Part shown: in pieces, positions 5,836-10,545 of the stretch | How the letters are laid out: every line of letters starts with the position of its first letter | Position numbering within the stretch: the first letter of the stretch is position 1 | NCBI GenBank assembly: GCA_031277155.1 | Contig: JAITMW010000152.1 | Location: forward strand, 1 to 11,168 | Reading direction: 5' to 3' | Length of the DNA: 11,168 bases | Source of the DNA: Clostridiales bacterium | GTDB taxonomy: Bacteria; Bacillota; Clostridia; Lachnospirales; WRAX01 | Notes under the pieces: generated by a model | The model's input: the letters and a program-made list of their open reading frames with translations, nothing else | The model's database searches: none | Told to the model about the DNA's origin: nothing | Made by a program: the position numbers and the translations under genes

Positions 5836-7596
5836 TTATTTACAAAATTCATCAACCTTGGACTCAATCAGCTTAAGTGATTGCACCCAAAAATCCTTTT
5901 TACGCACATCAATGCCCGCCAAATCCCCCACGGCCTCCAGCGTATTGCTGCCTGTGGCAGCCAACAGCCGGTTATATTTTTCCAAAAAGCCCTCGCCCTC
6001 GGCCAAATATTGCGCATACAGCCCCTTTGCAAACAGCAGCCCATAGGCATATGGGAAATTATAGAAGTTACGCTCGGCAAAATAATAATGCACCTTATTA
6101 ATCCACATATATTTATGCAAGCAGCCATGGTCCATGCCATCGCCATAGGCATCCTTCTGGGCTTGCAGCATCAAATTGCAAATTTCCTCCACGGACAGCG
6201 ACCCGCCTTTGCGCGCCTCAAACAGGCGGCTTTCAAACAGATATCGCGAATATATGTCAATAATAACTTGCAACGCATCCGAAATTTCGGCCTCCAATAT
6301 TGCAATTTTCTCATCTTCATCGGCCTTTTTAATGGCGGCGTCCGTTATAATGGTTTCGCAGAAGGTAGAGGCCGTCTCCGCAATGGGCATGGTATAGGCC
6401 GTGTTCATATAGCTGGCGTCTTTAAGGCAATGCCCGTGATATGCGTGCCCAAATTCATGGGCCATTGTCGTCACATTAGAAATCGACCCCGTAAAATTAA
6501 GCACCACACGGCTTTGCCCAATAACATGCAAGTTGGCGCAAAAGGCCCCGCCGCGCTTGCCTTCGCGCACCTCGGCATCCACCCATTTATCCTCAAAAGC
6601 CTGCTTCGTAAAGTCTCCCATCTCCTGCGAATAGGCGTAAAAATGCTCCAAAACAAAGTCTATGGCCTCTTGATATGTAAATTTCATCTTCACCTTGGCC
6701 GAAGGGGCAAAAAGGTCATACCACGGCAGCTCGCTTTTATGGCCCAACAGCATGGCCTTTTTCTTGTAAAAGCGGCGCAGTGACGGCAAAAAGTCCTCCA
6801 TGGCGGATATCATGGCCAAAAGTGTGTCTTTTTCCAGCCGCGAATTAACCAGCGTCATATGCAGGGGCGATTCATACCCGCGCAGGGCCACCTGGGTCAG
6901 CACCTCGCCTTTGATGGCGTTTAGCGCCGCCGCCGATGCCCTCTCCACATCCTCATATGCCTTCATCTCTGCATAATACGCGGCTTTGCGCGTTTCGGCA
7001 TTGGCATCATGGGCCAAATTGCGTATGGCGGGCAGGGGCAGCTCTTTTTCCTCGCCCTCAATGACGACGGGGATTTTCATCGTGGCCAGAAGCATGTCCT
7101 TCATATCAGCCCAAGCCGCGGAGCCTGTAATGCGCATCTTGGCAATGGCAATTTCTTCTTTTTCGCTTAGCAAATATTTATTTTGCGCCACAACCTCGCG
7201 CAAAATAAATTCATGCTCTTTAAGCACAGGCGAGGCCTGAATCAATTCATCCAAATTGGGCACGGCCGCCACAAAACCCTTAAACAACACCGACGGCTTT
7301 GCCATATCAGCCATCAGCCCCCGCAGCAAATCCGAATATTTCTTTGCCGCTTCGTTATGTTCGTCCACACTGCGCGTCAAAAACGCAAATGCATACAGCT
7401 TCATAAAGGCCCTGCCGCCGTTGATACGGCCGATATAGGTCTCCAGCTTAGCCCCCGCGTCATCCGCGCTGCCAAAAGCCTCCTCCGCCCATCGCCCAAA
7501 ATCTGCCACCTCTGCCTTTGCTGTCTCAAAATCAGCCAAAAACTCCTCCGATTCAAAAGACGTATACAAATCATCCAAGCTCCAACGCATATCCAT
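5836..7596 (-). CDS. M3 family oligoendopeptidase (PepF-like zinc metallopeptidase)
   Basis: A 586-aa cytosolic zinc peptidase that cleaves short peptides, probably in peptide turnover. The zinc site is complete: His380-Glu381-Phe-Gly-His384 in MAHEFGH, with Glu407 in PIAETAS as third ligand, at the same 25-residue distance as in thimet oligopeptidase. The C-terminal region has the family's HYYF...FYNFPYAYGLLFA block that supplies substrate-binding Tyr/His. Residues 1-180 are helical and match the oligoendopeptidase F N-domain. The family is usually about 560-610 aa, so the gene is full length. ATG 7596 is chosen because AGGGGGA lies 9 nt upstream; the open frame extends 20 codons further without support, and ATG 7590 is a weaker alternative. 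No signal peptide. Its own promoter is at 7645-7673. Assignment to M3B is sure; peptide specificity is not visible. Confidence 0.95.
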   Translation of the reverse strand: MDMRWSLDDLYTSFESEEFLADFETAKAEVADFGRWAEEAFGSADDAGAKLETYIGRINGGRAFMKLYAFAFLTRSVDEHNEAAKKYSDLLRGLMADMAKPSVLFKGFVAAVPNLDELIQASPVLKEHEFILREVVAQNKYLLSEKEEIAIAKMRITGSAAWADMKDMLLATMKIPVVIEGEEKELPLPAIRNLAHDANAETRKAAYYAEMKAYEDVERASAAALNAIKGEVLTQVALRGYESPLHMTLVNSRLEKDTLLAMISAMEDFLPSLRRFYKKKAMLLGHKSELPWYDLFAPSAKVKMKFTYQEAIDFVLEHFYAYSQEMGDFTKQAFEDKWVDAEVREGKRGGAFCANLHVIGQSRVVLNFTGSISNVTTMAHEFGHAYHGHCLKDASYMNTAYTMPIAETASTFCETIITDAAIKKADEDEKIAILEAEISDALQVIIDIYSRYLFESRLFEARKGGSLSVEEICNLMLQAQKDAYGDGMDHGCLHKYMWINKVHYYFAERNFYNFPYAYGLLFAKGLYAQYLAEGEGFLEKYNRLLAATGSNTLEAVGDLAGIDVRKKDFWVQSLKLIESKVDEFCK

Positions 7597-7623
7597 ACAG
7601 CCTGTCCCCCTAAAGAAATTATT

Positions 7624-7650
7624 TACATATATTGTATTACATACATTGTA
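7624..7650. promoter_or_regulatory. Two 13-bp direct repeats over the M3 peptidase promoter
   Basis: TACATATATTGTA (7624-7636) and TACATACATTGTA (7638-7650) differ at one base and repeat with a 14-bp period. Each is itself a weak dyad (TACA-N5-TGTA). The second copy contains the -10 box of the minus-strand promoter, so a bound protein would block it. Could also be chance in an AT-rich spacer. Confidence 0.4.
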
Positions 7651-7673
7651 CCACATCCGCCCGTTGCAAACAA
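7645..7673 (-). promoter_or_regulatory. Promoter for the M3 peptidase gene
   Basis: On the minus strand TTGTTT (7673-7668), 17-nt spacer, TACAAT (7650-7645). Leader of about 45 nt to the ATG at 7596. It is back to back with the tRNA promoter; only 14 bp separate the two -35 boxes. Confidence 0.6.
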
Positions 7674-7687
7674 CATAATTTTTTTAC

Positions 7688-7716
7688 TTGACACAGCGGC
7701 GCATTTTTGATATAAT
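7688..7716 (+). promoter_or_regulatory. Consensus sigma-A promoter for tRNA-Trp
   Basis: TTGACA (7688-7693), exactly 17 nt, TATAAT (7711-7716): a perfect consensus, as expected for a stable RNA. Start about 7723, leaving a leader of about 40 nt to be removed by RNase P. Confidence 0.92.
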
Positions 7717-7764
7717 GGGCAACGGTGCCGATGCAATTTGCCGCACGGGCGCCAAAAATATCAT

Positions 7765-7835
7765 AGGGGTATGGTCAAGTGGTATGACAGAGGTCTCCAA
7801 AACCTTTAGTGGGGGTTCGATTCCCTCTACCCCTG
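7765..7835 (+). tRNA. trnW: tRNA-Trp (anticodon CCA)
   Basis: A 71-nt cloverleaf. Acceptor AGGGGTA (7765-7771) pairs perfectly with TACCCCT (7828-7834), discriminator G7835. D stem GTCA/TGAC with loop AGTGGTA. Anticodon stem GAGGT/ACCTT with loop CTCCAAA, giving anticodon CCA. Variable loop TAGT. T arm GGGGG-TTCGATT-CCCTC with one G-U pair. The anticodon arm is like that of Bacillus tRNA-Trp. The 3' CCA is not encoded (GTAAAT follows), so it must be added by nucleotidyltransferase. No terminator follows before the small ORF at 7917, so the two are probably one transcript. Confidence 0.96.
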
Positions 7836-7916
7836 TAAATCGCAGAGCCAAACGCCTCACCATAATCGGACAATCAACATAGTATGTATTATCACAGTGC
7901 AAAGGAGGTATACGCT

Positions 7917-8042
7917 ATGTTTGGACCATTTTGGGGTGGCGGCTTCGGACCGTGGAGAAAAGGCTTTTGGGGCCCTGGTTTCCATCATTTCCATCGTTTT
8001 CATCGTTTCCATCGTTTTCCCGTAAGGCGCTGGTGGTGGTAA
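7917..8042 (+). CDS. Small basic Trp/Phe/His/Arg/Gly-rich peptide, 41 aa, unknown function
   Basis: Not recognised as a known family. ATG 7917 has AAGGAGG (7902-7908) at 8-nt spacing, among the best ribosome binding sites in the window. The product has about 9 Phe, 8 Gly, 6 Trp, 5 His, 6 Arg and 1 Lys, and no acidic residue (net about +7 without His). Three parts are visible: a Gly/Phe/Trp/Pro-rich N-terminus (1-22), a His-Arg-Phe tandem section (HHFHRFHRFHRF, 23-34) made of 9-nt repeats, and a RRWWW end (37-41). No transmembrane segment or signal peptide. It sits 81 nt after tRNA-Trp with no terminator between, and a strong terminator begins 32 nt after its stop, so it is likely processed from the tRNA transcript. 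Ideas (inference): metal- or membrane-binding peptide, antimicrobial-like peptide, or a tRNA-Trp-sensitive peptide. Low-complexity coding by chance is possible, but the ribosome binding site and terminator argue otherwise. Confidence 0.65.
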   Translation: MFGPFWGGGFGPWRKGFWGPGFHHFHRFHRFHRFPVRRWWW

Positions 8043-8073
8043 GAAGAAATTGAAGGCTGAAAATTGAAAATTG

Positions 8074-8103
8074 AGGGCCGGTTGAAAAATCGGCCCTTTA
8101 TTC
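8074..8103 (+). terminator. Rho-independent terminator after the tRNA-Trp/small ORF unit
   Basis: Stem AGGGCCGGTT/AATCGGCCCT (8074-8083 with 8088-8097, one G-U pair), GAAA tetraloop, then TTTATT. It isolates the tRNA-Trp unit from the MATE promoter that begins 3 nt later. Confidence 0.85.
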
Positions 8104-8105
8104 TG

Positions 8106-8135
8106 TTGCAGAAGATTGCCCCTGTGTGATATAAT
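8106..8135 (+). promoter_or_regulatory. Extended -10 promoter for the MATE transporter
   Basis: TTGCAG (8106-8111), 18-nt spacer, TGA-TATAAT with the extended TGn motif (8127-8135). Start about 8142, giving a leader of about 25 nt to ATG 8167. Confidence 0.7.
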
Positions 8136-8166
8136 GATAGGACTTATGTATTGGGGCTGTTTTTTT

Positions 8167-9588
8167 ATGGAAACATCAGGGGCAACAAAAGAATTGACAC
8201 CACAGGAAAAAAAGTTGGCCACCAGCGGCATACCAAAGCTGGTGCTGTATTATTCCATCCCTACCATCATCGGTATGCTGGTTAATGCGCTGTATGTGGT
8301 AGTGGACCGTTTTTTCATTGGACAGATACCCGGCGTGGGTTCGGACGCTTTGACGGGCATTGGCCTTGCGGCCCCTGTCATCAACATGCTGGGGGCTTTT
8401 GCCTTGCTTGTGGGCATAGGCACCGCGGCAAATATTTCCCTGCGCCTGGGCAACAGGGACAAAGAGGGGGCAGAGCGCGTGCTGGGCAATGCTCTGGTGC
8501 TTAACATTGCCTTCCCCATCTTGTTGGGCATTGCGGGCTTGATTTTTTTAGAGCCTGTGCTTGTGGCTGTTGGCGCAACCGAGGCAACCCTGCCCTTTGC
8601 CCTGACATATACGCGCATTATACTGATGGGCGGCATTGTCATGTTTTTGTCCTTTGCAATGAACCACCCGATACGCGCCATGGGCAACCCCAGGCGCTTT
8701 GCGTCGGCGCAGCTTTTGGGGGCCGTCTCCAACATCATTTTAAGCCCCATTTTCATCCTGGGGCTGGGCCTTGGCATTGCGGGGGCCGCCATATCCACGC
8801 TGATAGCCCAGTCCATCTCCGCTTTTTGGGTTTTTGCGTATTATTTTACAAAGGTGTCCGGCAGACCCGTCGTCACCATCAAGCTTAAAAACATGAAGCC
8901 TTCGCCAAAAATCATATTTTCAATTTTTGCCATTGGCATTTCGCCGTTTTTCATGCAATTTCTTGGCTCTGTCATCAATATCATCGCCAATCGCACGCTG
9001 CTGCATTACGGCGCCATAGCCTTTGGCAACGCAGACCACGCCGTGGGGGCTTTCACCGTTATCATCAGCATATCCATGCTGTTTTTGATGCCGGTTTTTG
9101 GCATAAACCAAGGTGCGCAGCCCATCATCGGCTTTAACTTCGGCGCGGGCAATATCTCGCGGGTAAAGCAGGCATATAAATATTCCGCGCTTTATGCCGT
9201 GGCCATTTGCTTCTTGGGCTTTATCATTGTACAGCTGTTTGCGGACCCGTTGATGCGGCTTTTCAGCGATGACACGGCTCTTAACGAGCTTGGCGCGGTG
9301 GGTATGCGCATTGTGCTGTTTACGATGCCGCTGATGGGCTTTCAGATGAACAGCGCCAACTTCTTTCAATCCATTGGGCGCGCAAAAATCTCGGTGTTTT
9401 TGGCGGTGTTGCGTCAGGGCCTCATCCTCATCCCCGCATACCTCATTTTGCCGCGCTTTTTTGGTTTCGATGGCATTTGGTTTGCCATGCCCGTTGCGGA
9501 CACCATCGCCCTGTTGATTACAGGCAGCATGATTATCCGCGAATTTAGGCGGCTGACCAGGATGTCTGATAATATGGCGATTGAATGA
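8167..9588 (+). CDS. MATE-family multidrug efflux transporter (MepA/NorM-like)
   Basis: A 473-aa inner-membrane antiporter expected to export cationic drugs or metabolites using Na+ or H+ gradients. The sequence shows alternating hydrophobic segments consistent with 12 helices in two repeats. Family sequences present: SIPTIIGMLVNALYVVVDRFFIGQ in the first helix region, RAMGNPRRF in the loop after helix 5, and NQGAQPIIGFNFGAG in the second half (helix 7-8 loop region), which is typical of MepA-type proteins. ATG 8167 fits the usual MATE N-terminus (about 25 polar residues before helix 1). The ribosome binding site is weak (GGGG about 10 nt upstream), and ATG 8146 would lie almost at the transcription start. 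Own promoter at 8106-8135. No terminator immediately follows; the mRNA may run to the one at 9920. Substrate cannot be told. Confidence 0.93.
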   Translation: METSGATKELTPQEKKLATSGIPKLVLYYSIPTIIGMLVNALYVVVDRFFIGQIPGVGSDALTGIGLAAPVINMLGAFALLVGIGTAANISLRLGNRDKEGAERVLGNALVLNIAFPILLGIAGLIFLEPVLVAVGATEATLPFALTYTRIILMGGIVMFLSFAMNHPIRAMGNPRRFASAQLLGAVSNIILSPIFILGLGLGIAGAAISTLIAQSISAFWVFAYYFTKVSGRPVVTIKLKNMKPSPKIIFSIFAIGISPFFMQFLGSVINIIANRTLLHYGAIAFGNADHAVGAFTVIISISMLFLMPVFGINQGAQPIIGFNFGAGNISRVKQAYKYSALYAVAICFLGFIIVQLFADPLMRLFSDDTALNELGAVGMRIVLFTMPLMGFQMNSANFFQSIGRAKISVFLAVLRQGLILIPAYLILPRFFGFDGIWFAMPVADTIALLITGSMIIREFRRLTRMSDNMAIE

Positions 9589-9603
9589 CTATGCATAAAA
9601 TTC

Positions 9604-9632
9604 TTGACACAGTGGATTAGGTGTGCTATACT
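9604..9632 (+). promoter_or_regulatory. Strong plus-strand promoter facing the small peptide gene
   Basis: TTGACA (9604-9609), 17 nt, TATACT (9627-9632); start about 9639. No credible plus-strand coding region follows before the terminator at 9920. The RNA would be antisense to the peptide gene at 9719-9817. Confidence 0.75.
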
Positions 9633-9679
9633 TAATGTGAAATAATACAGCGTTTCATACCCACCAAATTTCTTTTGGG
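9632..9679 (-). pseudogene. Degenerate second copy of the peptide gene's 5' region
   Basis: Minus-strand 9679-9647 matches 9841-9806 (the peptide's leader and first codons) at 27 of 33 aligned positions with one 3-nt gap. Shared blocks are CCCAAA, GGTGGG and TATGAAACG. Here the frame from ATG 9658 reads MKRCIISH and stops at 9632; the intact copy begins MKRCVYIA. The AAGGAGG of the intact copy has become AATTTGG, so translation is unlikely. It may function as RNA, by giving the plus-strand transcript a 5' end complementary to the peptide mRNA. Confidence 0.6.
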
Positions 9680-9715
9680 AAAACAACGCCCCCAAGTTGC
9701 AGCTTGGGGGCGTTG
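9680..9715 (-). terminator. Terminator of the small peptide gene, 13-bp perfect stem
   Basis: Arms 9684-9696 and 9703-9715 are perfectly complementary (CAACGCCCCCAAG / CTTGGGGGCGTTG), with a 6-nt loop. On the minus strand TTTT follows at 9683-9680, so it terminates the peptide mRNA just after its stop at 9719. On the plus strand the stem is followed by AGCTTAAAAG with no T-run. Confidence 0.8.
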
Positions 9716-9718
9716 AGC

Positions 9719-9817
9719 TTAAAAGAACAAGTCTCTTAAGCTTTTGGCGATAGACAAAATTGTCTTAGCGAGCTTTGCCGCCTTGTACAATTTCGCTATG
9801 TAAACACAACGTTTCAT
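9719..9817 (-). CDS. 32-aa cationic amphipathic peptide, candidate type I toxin or membrane-active peptide
   Basis: Not recognised as a known family. ATG 9817 has AAGGAGG (9832-9826) at 8-nt spacing; ATG 9821 would be only 4 nt away and in another frame. The peptide begins MKRCVYIAKLYKAAKLAKT and ends DLFF. It has 6 Lys, 2 Arg and 1 Asp (net about +7) and one Cys (residue 4). Lys residues at 9, 12, 15 and 18 alternate with Ile/Leu/Ala/Tyr every 3-4 positions, predicting an amphipathic helix over about residues 5-28 with an aromatic C-terminus. It forms a complete unit: extended -10 promoter (9850-9878), leader hairpin around the ribosome binding site, and terminator (9680-9715). A facing promoter at 9604-9632 yields antisense RNA. 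This fits a type I toxin; a secreted or antimicrobial peptide, or a regulatory uORF-like peptide, are alternatives. Confidence 0.65.
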   Translation of the reverse strand: MKRCVYIAKLYKAAKLAKTILSIAKSLRDLFF

Positions 9818-9841
9818 ACATCCCACCTCCTTCCATTTGGG
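9806..9841 (-). repeat. Intact copy of the 33-36-nt direct repeat (peptide leader and start)
   Basis: Partner of the degenerate copy at 9647-9679. Both copies have the same orientation and flank the peptide body and its terminator. It covers the ribosome binding site, start codon and first four codons (MKRC) of the peptide. Confidence 0.7.
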
Positions 9842-9843
9842 AT
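9820..9843 (-). promoter_or_regulatory. Leader hairpin enclosing the peptide's ribosome binding site
   Basis: ATCCCA (9843-9838 on the minus strand) pairs with TGGGAT (9825-9820), a 6-bp stem with a 12-nt loop that holds the AAGGAGG. The stem ends 2 nt before ATG 9817 and begins about at the transcription start. It could control ribosome access or protect the 5' end of the mRNA. Confidence 0.5.
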
Positions 9844-9849
9844 AAGCAT

Positions 9850-9878
9850 AATATAACATATTTCGGCAGTTTCCGCAA
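9850..9878 (-). promoter_or_regulatory. Extended -10 promoter for the small peptide gene
   Basis: On the minus strand TTGCGG (9878-9873), 17-nt spacer, TGT-TATATT with the extended TGn motif (9858-9850). Start about 9843, leader about 26 nt. Confidence 0.65.
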
Positions 9879-9919
9879 GTAGGGCGTCGCTCCCTAGGAA
9901 AATCCTTGATTCATCATAT

Positions 9920-9949
9920 ATGGCGGGGACACTCTCCCGCCATTTTTTG
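9920..9949 (+). terminator. Rho-independent terminator, plus strand
   Basis: Stem ATGGCGGG/CCCGCCAT (9920-9927 with 9936-9943), 8-nt loop, TTTTTT at 9943-9948. It ends the transcript from 9604-9632 and any MATE read-through, and insulates the Rrf2 promoter. Confidence 0.88.
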
Positions 9950-9986
9950 CGTCAAAAAAAATTGGCCAAAATATTTAAAAAAGTTC

Positions 9987-10015
9987 TTGACACATCGCCT
10001 CAAAGCTGGTATCAT
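9987..10015 (+). promoter_or_regulatory. Promoter for the rrf2-nifS pair
   Basis: TTGACA (9987-9992), 17 nt, TATCAT (10010-10015); start about 10022, leader about 55 nt. Rrf2/IscR proteins usually autoregulate, so an operator is expected around here, but I could not make out a convincing dyad. Confidence 0.75.
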
Positions 10016-10077
10016 GTTAGAATAACAATTCCTATGAAACTGGTTGGATTTGTTTGCATAATAAGGGGAGTTGCTTT

Positions 10078-10542
10078 ATGAAGGTTTCCACCAAGGGCCG
10101 TTATGGCCTAAAAGCCATCGTAGATATTGCATATTCAATGGAAAAGCTGCGCGACAAATGTGTCAGCGTGAAAAGCATTGCCGAAAGGCAAGGCATGTCC
10201 GAAAATTATCTGGAGCAAATTATGGCGCCCCTTAAAAAGGCCAGAATTGTCCACTCTATTCGCGGCGCAAATGGGGGATACTATCTTGCAAAGCCCGCCG
10301 AAGAGCTGACAGCAGGCGATATTTTGCGCATCTTGGAGGGGCCTTTAGTGCCGGTGGACTGCGTAATTGACGGCACAAGCGTCTGCGGCGCTGTGGACTG
10401 CGCCCTTTGCGTCATGAAAGATTATTGGCATATGATTACAAAAAAAATAAATGAAATAATAGATTCTATCACCATTGCAGAGCTTGCGCAAGATTTTGAC
10501 AGGCTCTCCAAAGAAAAAGACAGCAGCCAGAAAGGAACATAA
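10078..10542 (+). CDS. Rrf2/IscR-family transcriptional regulator with cysteine cluster
   Basis: A 154-aa DNA-binding protein. It begins MKVSTKGRYGLKAIVDIA, the hallmark Rrf2 start, followed by the winged helix (recognition helix about 38-52, MSENYLEQIMAPLKKA) and the wing RGANGGYYLAK (62-72). C-terminal Cys95, Cys103, Cys108 and Cys111 form a cluster spaced C-x7-C-x4-C-x2-C, replacing the C-x5-C-x5-C of E. coli IscR. A bound Fe-S cluster is likely but not proven. ATG 10078 is chosen because AAGGGGAG lies 7 nt upstream; the open frame extends 8 codons further without support. The cysteine desulfurase starts 3 nt after its stop, so this is probably the sensor that controls sulfur mobilisation or Fe-S assembly. 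CymR-like control of cysteine metabolism is an alternative. Confidence 0.93.
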   Translation: MKVSTKGRYGLKAIVDIAYSMEKLRDKCVSVKSIAERQGMSENYLEQIMAPLKKARIVHSIRGANGGYYLAKPAEELTAGDILRILEGPLVPVDCVIDGTSVCGAVDCALCVMKDYWHMITKKINEIIDSITIAELAQDFDRLSKEKDSSQKGT

Positions 10543-10545
10543 AAA

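Larger units (their letters stand above)
9639..9949 (+). ncRNA. Candidate antisense RNA to the 32-aa peptide mRNA
   Basis: Inferred from the promoter at 9604-9632 and terminator at 9920-9949, giving about 310 nt; a shorter form could end after the hairpin at 9684-9715. It is complementary in cis to the whole peptide mRNA. Its first 40 nt also contain the antisense of a duplicated copy of the peptide's start region, so it can pair with the peptide's ribosome binding site and start codon from its 5' end. The 3' end is uncertain because the internal hairpin has no U-tract in this direction. Confidence 0.45.

Noticed and set aside
7684..7902. Minus-strand frame containing GVEGIEPPLKVLETSVIPLDHTP
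   Set aside because: It is the antisense of the tRNA-Trp gene, a well-known kind of spurious protein.
7917..8103. Trp attenuator: WWW leader peptide plus terminator controlling the MATE gene
   Set aside because: No antiterminator segment complementary to the terminator's 5' arm lies between the ORF and the hairpin, and the MATE gene has its own promoter (8106-8135) downstream of the terminator.
9414..9695. 93-codon minus-strand frame over the MATE 3' end
   Set aside because: Mostly antisense to the MATE gene and crosses the degenerate repeat in another frame; no ribosome binding site at its start.
9803..9821. ATG 9821 as start of an 18-codon alternative peptide
   Set aside because: Only 4 nt from AAGGAGG, product lacks any organised pattern; the duplicated copy keeps ATG 9817 (MKRC) but has lost the ATG at 9821.
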